This document shows positions 45,098 through 54,386 of a stretch of DNA of 64,000 bases, one piece after another; within the stretch, counting starts at the first letter, position 1, and each line of letters begins with the position of its first letter. The position numbers and the translations under genes were made by a program. The notes under the pieces are model-generated. The model did not search any database, was not told the DNA's origin, and saw nothing but the letters and a program-made list of their open reading frames with translations. Where the stretch lies: positions 1 through 64,000 of the forward strand of contig NZ_JAUNTN010000012.1 of NCBI RefSeq assembly GCF_030538695.1, written 5' to 3'. This stretch comes from Paracoccus sp. (in: a-proteobacteria). Its GTDB lineage: Bacteria > Pseudomonadota > Alphaproteobacteria > Rhodobacterales > Rhodobacteraceae.

Positions 45098-46134
45098 CCC
45101 CGGCCCGCCAGTCGCGTCAGCGGCACGCGGTCACGCTTGCGGGTCATCTCGAACAAGCCCATCGCCGTCCAGCCGACCACTGTCAGCGCGCCACCTTCGG
45201 GGCGGGCGGCCGAGCGGATCACCTGTTCGATGGTGCCGCGGTCGCGCTTGGACACCGGGGCGAAATCAATCACCACCTGCCCGCCAAGCCCGCGCAACCG
45301 CAACTGGCGCGGCAGGTCGCGGGCCAGCGCGATATTGGCCTTTAGCGCCGCAGCGGGCGAGGTATCGCTGCCGGTGTTCACATCGACGCAGATCGCGGCA
45401 CGGGTCGGTTCGATATAGGCAAAGGCCCCCTGCCCAAGATCAAGGCGCGGGTCCAGAAGCGCGTCGATTGCATCCAGCGCACCCGTCTGTTCAAAGGCTT
45501 GCGGACCATCTTCGAACAGATCAGGGGCCGGGTCGGACCAGTCCTGCCACGCGGTTTCCGCAGGCTCGGGCGCATCCAGCAGGGTTTCGGGACCGCCCGA
45601 CAGATCAGCGGCAAGCTGGCGGGCCAGTTCCAGCAGCGGGACCAGTTCTTCGGTCAGCGCCTCTGACCCCGCCCCGGCGGCAGCACTGCGGATGATGATG
45701 CCGGGATCACCCTCGGCCAACAGCGGGCGCAGCGCCCCGGTCAGCTCGTCCCGCAGTTCGGGATCTTTGATGCTGCGCGAGACATTCACCCCCGGCGCGC
45801 CGATGCTGACGATCCCCAACCGCCCGCGCAGCAAAATCCGGTCGCTGACAGGGACGGCCTTGCCATCCTCGGCAATGCCCGACACCTGCACCAGCAACAC
45901 TTGCCCCTGACGCAAGCCGGATTTGGTGCGCAAAAACCCACTCTGCCCCTCGGGCAAGCGCAGAAAGACGCCGCCCTGCCCTTTCACCAGCCGGTCCACC
46001 ACCGCGCGGCACACGGTTCCCGGCGGCAGCGGTGCCACCGCCGCGGGCGAGATTTCCAACTCGATCAACTGGCGATCCTGAAACAGCGCCGCAGCCGGAT
46101 GGCCGCGCCAGTCTCCGATGACGACCTGTTTCAT
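45094..46134 (-). CDS. rng: Ribonuclease E/G family protein
   Basis: Endoribonuclease of the RNase G type, 346 residues, short for the family because it lacks most of a C-terminal scaffold. The nuclease core is recognisable: [17 protein letters not shown] carries the catalytic Asp region, and [16 protein letters not shown] follows. An S1-like domain is at about 38-110. Zinc-link cysteines (CPxC) of full RNase E/G are not evident. Overlaps maf upstream and yacG downstream by four bases each. Confidence 0.85.
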   Translation of the reverse strand: MKQVVIGDWRGHPAAALFQDRQLIELEISPAAVAPLPPGTVCRAVVDRLVKGQGGVFLRLPEGQSGFLRTKSGLRQGQVLLVQVSGIAEDGKAVPVSDRILLRGRLGIVSIGAPGVNVSRSIKDPELRDELTGALRPLLAEGDPGIIIRSAAAGAGSEALTEELVPLLELARQLAADLSGGPETLLDAPEPAETAWQDWSDPAPDLFEDGPQAFEQTGALDAIDALLDPRLDLGQGAFAYIEPTRAAICVDVNTGSDTSPAAALKANIALARDLPRQLRLRGLGGQVVIDFAPVSKRDRGTIEQVIRSAARPEGGALTVVGWTAMGLFEMTRKRDRVPLTRLAGRG

Positions 46135-46709
46135 GGTGTTCCTTTCAGCCCGGCGGCGGCCAGAAGCGTGGCGGTTTCAGCCAGAGGCAGGCCGACAATC
46201 GCGGTAAACGAACCGCTGATCCACGGGATAAACACGGCGGCAGCCCCCTGAATCCCATAGGCCCCAGCCTTGCCCTGCCATTCGCCGCTGTCCAGATAAG
46301 CGTCGATCTGCGCGTCCCGCAACTGTGCGAAACGCACGGTCGAACCCACCACACGCAGCCGCAGCGCATTGTCATCCAGCACCGCGACCGAGGTCAGCAC
46401 CTGATGTCGCCGCCCCGACATCAGCCGCAGAAAGCGCCCGGCCTCGTCCCGGTCGGCAGGTTTGCCAAGGATACGGCGCCCAAGCGCAACGACCGTATCG
46501 CCCGCAAGAACCACCTCCCCGGCGGCGCGGGGGATGGCACGGGCCTTTTCTTCGGCCATGCGAGCCGCATAGGGGCGCGGCAATTCGCCCTTGCGCGGGG
46601 TTTCGTCAATATCGGCAGGGGTGATACGATCCGGCGCATAGCCGATCTGCGCCAGCAACTCACGCCGACGCGGGCTGGCCGAAGCCAGAACAAGAGCGGG
46701 CCGGGACAT
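46131..46709 (-). CDS. maf: Maf-family nucleotide pyrophosphatase
   Basis: Hydrolyses non-canonical or pyrimidine nucleoside triphosphates to monophosphates, a housecleaning role. It is 192 residues with the signature [12 protein letters not shown] (substrate loop), the EEKARA lysine segment and AGDTVVALG with the metal-binding Asp. Start overlaps nothing upstream; its stop overlaps the rng start (ATGA). Confidence 0.9.
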   Translation of the reverse strand: MSRPALVLASASPRRRELLAQIGYAPDRITPADIDETPRKGELPRPYAARMAEEKARAIPRAAGEVVLAGDTVVALGRRILGKPADRDEAGRFLRLMSGRRHQVLTSVAVLDDNALRLRVVGSTVRFAQLRDAQIDAYLDSGEWQGKAGAYGIQGAAAVFIPWISGSFTAIVGLPLAETATLLAAAGLKGTP

Positions 46710-46722
46710 CGCCGCCCCGGTC

Positions 46723-46941
46723 TTATTTGAAGCGGTAATTGATCCGCCCCTTGGTCAGATCATAGGTGTTCATTTCCACCTGAACCTTGTCGCCGGCCAG
46801 AACACGGATGCGGTTCTTACGCATCTTGCCTGCCATATGTGCGATGATCTCATGGCCGTTTTCCAGCTCGACCTTGAACGTCGCATTCGGCAGGAGTTCC
46901 TTTACGACGCCGGGAAATTCGAGCATTTCTTCCTTGGCCAT
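46723..46941 (-). CDS. infA: Translation initiation factor IF-1
   Basis: A 72-residue S1/OB-fold factor that occupies the ribosomal A site during initiation. [19 protein letters not shown] and [19 protein letters not shown] match IF-1 throughout. An upstream extension to 46995 is rejected because family proteins begin at MAKEE. First gene of infA-maf-rng-yacG-tRNA-Phe. Confidence 0.96.
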   Translation of the reverse strand: MAKEEMLEFPGVVKELLPNATFKVELENGHEIIAHMAGKMRKNRIRVLAGDKVQVEMNTYDLTKGRINYRFK

Positions 46942-47030
46942 GGTCACTCCAGTTGTTTCATTCGCGGATTGCGAACCGCGCCGATATGCGCCCAATCCCG
47001 CATATTTTCAAGCCCCGACCACGATTCGCC

Positions 47031-48158
47031 TTATCCCACCCCCAAATCCAGCGCGAGCGGGGCAGCCATGTCACCTGCGCGGAAGGCATCGGGCAGGTCC
47101 AGATCGTTGATCGGCGGCTCGGGCAGCGGGGCCAGATCTTCGGGTTCAGAAGCGGCAGGCCCGGCCGCAGCGACCGGCGGCGCATCATCCCTTTGCGGCG
47201 ACAGAACCGCCGTTTCAGGGCGCAGGCGCAGCGCATGGCAGCCCTCGATTTCACCCAGCCGGGCCAGCGCCAGAAGCTGCCCCGTGCCGGTTTCAAGACG
47301 CACATTCTCGACCGCACCGGGCGTCAGCGAGATGGTCGAACCGGGCGTCAGCCGCCGCAATTCGCCCAGACTCATCTGCCGCCGGGCCAGAATCGCCCGC
47401 AGCGGCACCGGCGCTTGCTGTGCCACATCGCGCAGATTGGGGCGCAGTTCCGGCACCTCCTCCGCCACGGCCCCTTCCCGCGGCAAAGCGAGGACCGCCC
47501 CCGCCACCTCACGCCCCTGCGGAATAACCAGCAGGATCGAGCCGTCACGCTGGCCACCACCGCCCAAGCGCAGCTTCAGATGCAGGCTTTGATAGGCCCC
47601 CTCCTCCAGCATCAGGGACAGGGGGCGCGGATCATCGACATAGCTGGCGTAATGCCAGCCCTGAAACCCCGTCACGGCAGACAGATCCTGAAAGGCAAAC
47701 CCCAGTTCCAGCAGCAGACGCGAGACGAAATCCGAACATAATGCCGCATCGGTGCGGGTCGCGCGGCGCGGTTCCGGGGGGCGGGTCGTGACCTTGCCCA
47801 TAGCCTGCATCTCGATCACCGAGGCGACCACCGCCGGGCAAATCGCCATTGCCCCAACCGCATCCGAGCCGGACTGCAACGCCCCCAACAGCGACCGTTC
47901 AGGAATCAGTTCCGGTAATTCGGATGGTGCCACGGTATCCAGCACCACACTTTCGACAAAAACCGGCAATCGGGACGCCTTGTGCGCCGCCTTTGCCACC
48001 GCTTCCGCCGCCGCACGTTCGGGGTTGCGCGGCGGGGCCGGGCGCGGCGCTGGCGGCCCGCCAGCCGCCAGCCGGGACTGCGCCCGCGCGGCATCGCGGG
48101 CATCAATCATTGCCGCCAGCACACCTGTATTGTGAGTTTTCCGTTCCGTCATCGCCAT
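47031..48158 (-). CDS. FliM/FliN-like (SpoA-domain) protein without flagellar neighbours
   Basis: A 375-residue protein. The C-terminal GELRRLTPGSTISLTPGAVENVRLETG (about 280-310) is a SpoA/surface-presentation motif as in FliM/FliN; upstream, an extended central part is consistent with a FliM middle domain (LCSDFVSRLLLELGFAFQDLSAVTGF...). The N-terminal 60 residues are Ala/Pro-rich. AAAGGG lies seven bases before the ATG chosen. No other flagellar gene is in the window, so its use in a flagellar motor is uncertain. Confidence 0.7.
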   Translation of the reverse strand: MAMTERKTHNTGVLAAMIDARDAARAQSRLAAGGPPAPRPAPPRNPERAAAEAVAKAAHKASRLPVFVESVVLDTVAPSELPELIPERSLLGALQSGSDAVGAMAICPAVVASVIEMQAMGKVTTRPPEPRRATRTDAALCSDFVSRLLLELGFAFQDLSAVTGFQGWHYASYVDDPRPLSLMLEEGAYQSLHLKLRLGGGGQRDGSILLVIPQGREVAGAVLALPREGAVAEEVPELRPNLRDVAQQAPVPLRAILARRQMSLGELRRLTPGSTISLTPGAVENVRLETGTGQLLALARLGEIEGCHALRLRPETAVLSPQRDDAPPVAAAGPAASEPEDLAPLPEPPINDLDLPDAFRAGDMAAPLALDLGVG

Positions 48159-48209
48159 CGAATCGCCCTTTGCTTTGGGCAATCTGGCAAAGAAAGGTTG
48201 AGAAACCGT

Positions 48210-49052
48210 TTACCCGGCCAAAGAAATCCCGCGCCGTCCGGCAAGGTCGGTCACGAATTGCCACGCCACCCGGCCCGAGCGGGAACCGCGCGTGGCCTGC
48301 CATTCGATTGCCTCGGCACGCAGGGTTTCATCATCAATTTCAATGCCATAAGCATCGCAATAGCCGCGGATCATCGCCAGGTATTCGTCCTGCGAGCAGG
48401 GATGGAACCCCAACCAAAGCCCGAAACGATCCGAGAGTGAAACTTTTTCCTCAACCGCCTCGGCCGGGTTGATCGCCGTCGAGCGTTCGTTCTCGATCAT
48501 GTCACGCGGCATCAGGTGGCGGCGATTCGAGGTTGCGTAAAGCACCACATTTTCAGGCCGCCCGGAAATCCCGCCGTCCAGAACGGCCTTCAGCGACTTA
48601 TACTGCGCATCATCATGGCTGAAGGACAAGTCATCCGCGAACAGGATAAATCGCTGATCCGAACGCCCCAAAACCGCCAGCAGACGGCCCACGCTGTCCA
48701 GATCCTCACGCGCGATTTCGACCAGAACGACGGGCAGGCCCTCGGCCAGCGCGGCGGCGTGAACGGCCTTGACCAGCGAGGATTTCCCCATCCCCCGCGC
48801 CCCCCAAAGCAGCGCGTTATTCGCCGCATGGCCGCGCCCGAATTGCAGCGTATTGGCCAGCAGCGTGTCGCGCGCGCGGTCCACCCCCACCAGCCGCGCC
48901 AGATCGACCCGCGCCACCCGCGCCACCGGCTCCAGCCGGTCGGGATCGGGCTGCCAGACATAGGCCTGCGCCTCGGTGAAATCGGGGGCGGGGATAGGGC
49001 GCGGCGACATGCGTTCCAGCGCCTCGGCAATACGGATCAGCGCGTCAGTCAT
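48210..49052 (-). CDS. DUF815 AAA+ ATPase
   Basis: A 280-residue P-loop ATPase of unknown role. Walker [11 protein letters not shown] (about 83-92), Walker [11 protein letters not shown] (about 135-144) and an arginine-finger-like [10 protein letters not shown]. The start is translationally coupled to tatC (ATGA overlap). The family is near-universal in alphaproteobacteria. Confidence 0.85.
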   Translation of the reverse strand: MTDALIRIAEALERMSPRPIPAPDFTEAQAYVWQPDPDRLEPVARVARVDLARLVGVDRARDTLLANTLQFGRGHAANNALLWGARGMGKSSLVKAVHAAALAEGLPVVLVEIAREDLDSVGRLLAVLGRSDQRFILFADDLSFSHDDAQYKSLKAVLDGGISGRPENVVLYATSNRRHLMPRDMIENERSTAINPAEAVEEKVSLSDRFGLWLGFHPCSQDEYLAMIRGYCDAYGIEIDDETLRAEAIEWQATRGSRSGRVAWQFVTDLAGRRGISLAG

Positions 49053-49885
49053 TCTTCGTCCTCGACCCAAAGACCCTCGGCCCGCAGCCGTGCCTCACGC
49101 TTGCGCTCGATCCGGCGGACAAGCTGAATCGAGACCTCATAAAGCCCGTAAATCACTGTAAACAGAACCACCTGGCTGATGACATCGGGGGGCGTCACCA
49201 CCGCCGCCAGAACCATGATTCCCAGAATCGCATATTTCCGCACCGAAGCCAGCCCGTCCGACGACACCAGCCCTGCCTTGCCCAGCAGCGTCAGCGCGAC
49301 AGGCAACTGAAATGACAGGCCAAAGGCCATGATGAACTTGGTCGTCAGCGCCAGATATTCCTGCATCGACCCCTGAAATGCGATGCCCGCGATGCGCCCG
49401 GTTTCCGTCACCTCGGCGCTGGTCGCAACCACCGGGGCCTGCTGAAATCCGAGGAAGAAATTATAGGCCATCGGCAGGATGACGTAATAGGCAAAGCTGG
49501 CACCCAGCAGGAACATCAGCGGCGAGGCCAGCAGGAACGGCAAGAACGCCTGTTTCTCGCTGCGGTAAAGCCCCGGCGCGATGAACCGCCACAACTGGAA
49601 ACCGATGATCGGAAAGGCCAGAATGAAGCCGCCGAAAAAGCTGATGTTGATGGCGGTGAAAAAGCCCTCTTGCAGCTTGATGATCTGCAACTGACAGCTT
49701 TGGCCGCGCGCCGCCAGCGCGTTACAGATCGGCTGGGTCAGGAAATTATAGACCGGCTGCCAGAAGGCATAGCAGATCACCATTGCCACAACAAAAGCCA
49801 GCACCGACCAGATCAGGCGGGTGCGCAATTCGGCCAGATGCTCGATCAGCGGAGCCGAGCTGTTGTCGATCTCATCTGCGGCCAT
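49049..49885 (-). CDS. tatC: Sec-independent protein translocase TatC
   Basis: Integral membrane receptor of the twin-arginine pathway, exporting folded proteins. It is 278 residues with six predicted helices and the family motifs [12 protein letters not shown] (N-terminal) and [17 protein letters not shown]. Stop overlaps the DUF815 start; its own start overlaps tatB by one base. Confidence 0.94.
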   Translation of the reverse strand: MAADEIDNSSAPLIEHLAELRTRLIWSVLAFVVAMVICYAFWQPVYNFLTQPICNALAARGQSCQLQIIKLQEGFFTAINISFFGGFILAFPIIGFQLWRFIAPGLYRSEKQAFLPFLLASPLMFLLGASFAYYVILPMAYNFFLGFQQAPVVATSAEVTETGRIAGIAFQGSMQEYLALTTKFIMAFGLSFQLPVALTLLGKAGLVSSDGLASVRKYAILGIMVLAAVVTPPDVISQVVLFTVIYGLYEVSIQLVRRIERKREARLRAEGLWVEDEE

Positions 49886-50316
49886 CAGTCGTCTTTCGTG
49901 TCAGAGCGGCGCACCGCACGCAATTGGCGCTGGCCGGGAACCGGGGCGGCGGCCTCGGTCGGCTGCGAAGGTGCCGCTGGCGCCTCGGGGGCCGCCGGGT
50001 CCGGGGTCGCGGCCTTGGCGGTCGGCACCTTGGGTTCCCATTTCTCGAACTTGTCGGCAGCGCGGTCCAGCGCATCCAGCCCCAGATTGCGCTTGCTGGT
50101 CAGGTCTTTCATATCCCGCAGCGTTCCGGCGGCATCATTCAGCCCGCTGGATTTGGCAGCATCCTCCATGGCGGATGAGAACTCTCGGGCCATGGCCCGC
50201 GCCCGCGCGGTAAAGCGGCCCAGCGCGTGAAACAGGCGCGGCAGGTCTTTCGGCCCGACGACGATCAGCGCAACCACGCCGATCAGCAGCAGCTCGCTCC
50301 AGCCGATGTCAAACAT
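49885..50316 (-). CDS. tatB: Tat translocase subunit TatB
   Basis: Forms the TatBC substrate receptor. It is 143 residues with an N-terminal helix ([26 protein letters not shown]), an amphipathic helix (about 30-70) and an Ala/Pro-rich tail (about 95-135). The glutamate and GPKDLP hinge typical of TatB are present. Confidence 0.92.
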   Translation of the reverse strand: MFDIGWSELLLIGVVALIVVGPKDLPRLFHALGRFTARARAMAREFSSAMEDAAKSSGLNDAAGTLRDMKDLTSKRNLGLDALDRAADKFEKWEPKVPTAKAATPDPAAPEAPAAPSQPTEAAAPVPGQRQLRAVRRSDTKDD

Positions 50317-50322
50317 GGGCGC

Positions 50323-50589
50323 TTACAGCTTGTCTTTATCCGCAGGCGTCACATCGCGCAGCGCGGCATCAGCGCGGGCGCGGGCGTCGGCGGCATCGCG
50401 CTCGATCTGTGCTTTTTCCTCGGCGGCGGTGCGCTCCAGCTCCTCCGAACCGTCTTTGATACCTTTTTTGAAGGAACTGATGCCCTTGCCGACTTCGCCC
50501 ATCAGCGAGCTGACTTTGCCGCGCCCAAACAGGACCAGCACGACAACTGCGATCAGAAGAAGGCCGGGAAGGCCGATATTGTTCAGCAT
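50323..50589 (-). CDS. tatA: Tat translocase pore subunit TatA
   Basis: An 88-residue pore-forming subunit. N-terminal helix ([30 protein letters not shown]) followed by an amphipathic helix ([12 protein letters not shown]). Start ATG at 50589 has GGAG nine bases upstream; an earlier extension has no family support. First gene of tatABC, seven bases before tatB. Confidence 0.92.
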   Translation of the reverse strand: MLNNIGLPGLLLIAVVVLVLFGRGKVSSLMGEVGKGISSFKKGIKDGSEELERTAAEEKAQIERDAADARARADAALRDVTPADKDKL

Positions 50590-50766
50590 GATAAGCTCCA
50601 CTTGCCGGGAAAACCCCGGATTACCGCAATATTTATGTGCTGCGGGCGGCGATTGCAAAGGCGATTTCGCCGCAGCACCCATATGATCCGGTCACGACCC
50701 CGGCAACACAGTCTTGGCCTTTGCCCGTCACCCTGCGATACAGGCACATCTTTTCACGGGTGCCGC

Positions 50767-51396
50767 ATGGATTTCGCCTTTCTGATTACCGCCTTTGTCA
50801 CCCTGTTCGTGATTATCGACCCGATCGGGCTGGCACCGCTGTATATCGCGCTGACCCATCACATGACGCCGGAAAAGCGGCGCAAGACCGGCATCCGGGC
50901 GCTGGCCGTGGCAGCGGTGCTGCTGACGCTGTTTGCGCTGGCGGGCGACGCGATTCTGGCCGGGATCGGGATTTCCCTGCCCGCCTTCCGCATCGCGGGC
51001 GGGGTGCTGCTGTTCCTGACCGCGCTGGACATGCTGTTCGAGCGGCGCAGCAAGCGGCGCGAGGATCAGGCCGGGGATCAGGCGGGCGAGGATCACGATG
51101 ACGACGATCCGTCGGTGTTTCCGCTGGCCACGCCGCTGCTGGCCGGGCCGGGGGCGCTGGCGACGATGATCCTGCTGACCGGGCAGGGTCAGGGCTGGCT
51201 GCATATGGTCTCGGTTCTGGCGGTGATGCTGGTGGTGCTGGCCTCGGCCGGGCTGCTGTTCGTCGCCGCCGTGCCGCTGGCGCGGATGCTTGGCCCGACC
51301 GGGGTGCGGGTGGTGACGCGGCTTTTGGGGATGCTCTTGGCGGCGCTGTCAATCCAGTTCATCATTGACGGGTTGAAAGGTGCGGGGCTGGCCTGA
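50767..51396 (+). CDS. MarC-family integral membrane protein
   Basis: A 209-residue UPF0056/MarC protein with about six predicted helices. The N-terminus FLITAFVTLFVIIDPIGLAPLYIALT is diagnostic. The acidic loop QAGEDHDDDDPSVFPLATPLLAGPGA separates the two halves. Function unknown; a link to multiple antibiotic resistance in E. coli was not confirmed. Divergent from tatA, and its TGA overlaps the next start by one base. Confidence 0.85.
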   Translation: MDFAFLITAFVTLFVIIDPIGLAPLYIALTHHMTPEKRRKTGIRALAVAAVLLTLFALAGDAILAGIGISLPAFRIAGGVLLFLTALDMLFERRSKRREDQAGDQAGEDHDDDDPSVFPLATPLLAGPGALATMILLTGQGQGWLHMVSVLAVMLVVLASAGLLFVAAVPLARMLGPTGVRVVTRLLGMLLAALSIQFIIDGLKGAGLA

Positions 51397-51968
51397 TGGA
51401 TATAAGCTGGATGAATGTCGCCTATCTGGTGCTGCTGCTGATCGCGGTCGGCGGGTTTCTGGTGGTCGAGTTCCAGACCCGCCCCGGCAAGACCGTCCGC
51501 CAGCTTGCCGCATGGGTGCTGATCTTTGTCGGCGCCATCGCTGCGGCGGGGCTGTGGCAGCAGGTCAGCCAAACCGTCGCTCCGCAGGCCATATTCACCG
51601 GCGACCGGATCGAGATTCCGCTGGGCAATGACGGCCACTACCATCTGACGGCTGAAATCAACGGCAGCCCGATCAGCTTTATCATCGACACCGGCGCATC
51701 AGGTCTGGCATTGGGCCAGCAAGACGCCCGCCGCGCCGGGCTTAACCCGGACAGCCTCGGCTATATCGGGCAGGCCCGCACCGCCAACGGGATCACGGCC
51801 ACCGCGCCCGTCACGCTGCAAACCGTCCGCATCGGAGAGGTCGAGGACCGTGCTGTTCCCGCCAGCGTCGTGCAGGGCATGGACCAAGGGTCACTGATGG
51901 GCATGTCCTATCTGTCCAACTTTGCCCGGATCACCTTTGAAAACAACCGTCTGATCATGGAGCGTTAA
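51396..51968 (+). CDS. Membrane-anchored retropepsin-like aspartic protease
   Basis: A 190-residue protein: two N-terminal membrane helices (about 7-25 and 38-55), then a single-domain aspartic protease with D98 in FIIDTGASGLALG. The family (clan AA, TIGR02281-like) works as a dimer in the periplasm; substrates are unknown. Overlap with marC (TGATG) indicates coupling. The stop codon TAA lies inside the 14-mer GCGTTAAGGTTAAC that opens the downstream TTAA array. Confidence 0.8.
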   Translation: MDISWMNVAYLVLLLIAVGGFLVVEFQTRPGKTVRQLAAWVLIFVGAIAAAGLWQQVSQTVAPQAIFTGDRIEIPLGNDGHYHLTAEINGSPISFIIDTGASGLALGQQDARRAGLNPDSLGYIGQARTANGITATAPVTLQTVRIGEVEDRAVPASVVQGMDQGSLMGMSYLSNFARITFENNRLIMER

Positions 51969-52218
51969 GGTTAACGCGGCCCTTGGGGGGGCGTTAACCT
52001 TCATATTGCCGCCACTTGGCGTTGGCCGGTGCCGTTAATCTTAACGCTGGCGCATGAGCCGCAGCGTTGGCTCTCAATCATTACCCTTCACGCTCATGCG
52101 GGCGCTCAACCTGTCGTTAGCCTCAATGCACCCGATGGGACGACCCTAACACCGACGCCATATCCCTGGACATTGGCACACCAGCTCTGACGCTGACAGC
52201 ATCGCGCTAACCTTGGTG
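51962..52218. repeat. TTAA-rich repeat array A (convergent gap)
   Basis: Starts with GCGTTAAGGTTAAC at 51962, which contains the upstream gene's stop codon. TTAA occurs at 51965, 51971, 51994, 52035 and 52041; further degenerate forms (TTACCC, TTAGCC, CTAACC) follow to 52213. On the other side, the holC stop is followed by CCAAGGTTAGCGCG on the minus strand. Same family as the array at 58956-59451. Confidence 0.6.
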
Positions 52219-52680
52219 CTACCGCTGGCCAGAGGCGGATTTCTTTTCCCAGCGGCCGCCATCTTCGGCCCAGTATTCCGCCGCAATGCCAGCGCCGGTC
52301 AGTTCGCGCCACTGATCCCGCGCCCGCTGAACGGCGGCGGGGTTGTTGCCGTCGAAAATAATGCAGACCCGCTCGGCCCCGGTGCAATCGCTGGCAGAGA
52401 CCTCAGCGCCCTCGACCGCCATCAGGCAGGCAACCGGGCCGGCCTCTTGCCCCTCGATGGTCAGCAGAACCGGCTGGCGCGCATCATGGGGGCCGCCTGC
52501 CAGACCATGCGGCAGGAAACCATCCCCCTGCCACAAGACCTGATCCAGCCGCTCGGCCAGATCGCGGGACCGCGCCCGCAATTCCACCCGCCAGCCCGCC
52601 TGACGCGCCTTGCCGATCAGTTGCGGCAAAAGCGCCTCGGCGGGCGAGCGCGTCAGGTGATAGAACAGCGCCGCGCCCAT
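52219..52680 (-). CDS. holC: DNA polymerase III subunit chi
   Basis: Binds SSB and links the clamp loader to the lagging strand. The 153-residue chi subunit shows the conserved FYHLTRSPAEALLPQLIGKA and VLWQGDGFLPHGLA (about 50-62), then CIIFDGNNPAAVQRAR. Its start overlaps the pepA stop by one base. Confidence 0.88.
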   Translation of the reverse strand: MGAALFYHLTRSPAEALLPQLIGKARQAGWRVELRARSRDLAERLDQVLWQGDGFLPHGLAGGPHDARQPVLLTIEGQEAGPVACLMAVEGAEVSASDCTGAERVCIIFDGNNPAAVQRARDQWRELTGAGIAAEYWAEDGGRWEKKSASGQR

Positions 52681-54275
52681 CAGGCGGTGCGGGTCTTGCC
52701 AGCCTTCCGCCCGGCCTTCTGCTCACCCTTCTGCCCGGGCTTGTCTGCCTTGGCGATACGGGTTTTCGCGGCTTTGGGGGCCACCGGATCGGTCTTGCGG
52801 GCCTTGGCGGGCGCAGTCTCGTAACGATCACGGATCAGCCGGTCCAGCGTCATCACACCCCAGCCGGTCGCACCTTTCGGGGCCAGATCCGTGGCGGCAG
52901 GCGGCAGCGTCACACCGGCAATGTCGATATGCGCCCATGCCTGACCCGGCTTGATGAACCGTTGCAGGAATTGCGCCGCCGTGATGGCCCCTGCCGGACG
53001 CCCGGCGGTGTTCTTCATATCAGCCAGCCGCGAATCAATCAGCTTGTCATAGCCCGCCCCCAGCGGCAGCCGCCAGGCACCTTCGCCCTCGGCCCCGGCG
53101 GCGTTCAGGATCGCCCCGGCCAGCGCGTCATCATTGGCAAAGAACCCGGCATTGTCATGGCCCAGCGCGATAATCATCGCCCCGGTCAGCGTCGCCAGAT
53201 CAATCACCGCCGCAGGCGCAAAACGGTCCTGCGCATACCAAAGCACATCGGCCAGAACCAAGCGGCCTTCGGCATCGGTGTTGTTCACCTCGATCGTGTC
53301 GCCCTTCATCGACTTCACGATGTCGCCGGGACGCTGCGCCCGACCATCGGGCATGTTCTCGACCAGACCGACCACGCCGACGACATTCGCCTTGGCCCGG
53401 CGCAGGGCCAGCGTGCGCATGACGCCCGACACGACGCCCGCGCCGCCCATGTCCATGGTCATTTCCTCCATCCCCGCCGAAGGCTTGATGGAAATGCCGC
53501 CGGTGTCGAACACCACGCCCTTGCCGACCAGCGCCAGCGGGGCCTCTTTGCCGCCGCCGTTCCAGCGCATCACCACGACCTTGGACGGGCTTTCCGACCC
53601 CTGCCCCACACCCAGCAGCGCACGCATCCCCAGCTTGGCGAGGTCTTTCTCCTCCAGCACCTCGACCTCAAGACCCAGCTCACGCATGGCCAGCAGGCGG
53701 TCGGCAAAGTCGGTCGTGGTCAGGACGTTGGCCGGTTCATTCACCAGATCGCGGGTAAAGAACACGCCTTCGGCCACCGCCGCAGCCGCGCCAGCCTCTC
53801 GGGCAAGCGCCTCAGGATCGGCGGCAATGAATGTCACGCTGGCCCGAGCGGGCTTTTTCTTGTCCGCTTCCGGCTGGGTCTTATAGGCGTTGAAATCATA
53901 GGCCCGCAGGGCAATCCCAAGCGCCACGTCACCCGCCGCGCGGGTCTTGCCCGCCAGCACCGCCATATGCGCCCCGGCCAAAGCGGCACCGATGGCCCCG
54001 CCTGCCTTGCGGGCCTCTGCCACCCCGGCATCACGGGGCAGCTTGACCAGCAACAGCCGTTCGGCCTCCAGCCCGGCGGGGAAGGCCAGTTCCAGCGCCT
54101 GCCCCGGTTTCAGCTTGCTCCAGGCATCCGAGGCAATCGCCCGTTCCGCCGCTTTTTTCGCCGCCCCCGGCAGACCCGCCGCAGGCTTGTCACTATCGAC
54201 CAGAACCGCGATCCGGCCCTTATGTGCGGCCAGATCGGCAGAATCAGAGAAGCGAATCTCAACGGGTTGGGTCAT
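52680..54275 (-). CDS. pepA: Leucyl aminopeptidase (M17) with a basic C-terminal tail
   Basis: Cytosolic dizinc aminopeptidase, 531 residues. Active-site motifs: KGVVFDTGGISIKP with Lys/Asp ligands, MTMDMGGAG, and NTDAEGRLVLAD, the family signature. ATG at 54275 has AAGGAG six bases upstream. The last ~40 residues are Lys/Ala-rich (KARKTDPVAPKAAKTRIAK...), an extension absent from E. coli PepA as I know it. Some PepA proteins also bind DNA; the tail could help. Divergent from lptF. Confidence 0.92.
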   Translation of the reverse strand: MTQPVEIRFSDSADLAAHKGRIAVLVDSDKPAAGLPGAAKKAAERAIASDAWSKLKPGQALELAFPAGLEAERLLLVKLPRDAGVAEARKAGGAIGAALAGAHMAVLAGKTRAAGDVALGIALRAYDFNAYKTQPEADKKKPARASVTFIAADPEALAREAGAAAAVAEGVFFTRDLVNEPANVLTTTDFADRLLAMRELGLEVEVLEEKDLAKLGMRALLGVGQGSESPSKVVVMRWNGGGKEAPLALVGKGVVFDTGGISIKPSAGMEEMTMDMGGAGVVSGVMRTLALRRAKANVVGVVGLVENMPDGRAQRPGDIVKSMKGDTIEVNNTDAEGRLVLADVLWYAQDRFAPAAVIDLATLTGAMIIALGHDNAGFFANDDALAGAILNAAGAEGEGAWRLPLGAGYDKLIDSRLADMKNTAGRPAGAITAAQFLQRFIKPGQAWAHIDIAGVTLPPAATDLAPKGATGWGVMTLDRLIRDRYETAPAKARKTDPVAPKAAKTRIAKADKPGQKGEQKAGRKAGKTRTA

Positions 54276-54386
54276 GGCGGCGCTCCTTGTGGCTGAATTG
54301 ACCGGCAAAGGCTAACGCAGGCGAAAACCAAACGCCAGCCGGGCTTTCCGAACGCGGCAACAGAGGGTAAGCAAGACGGAACGACC

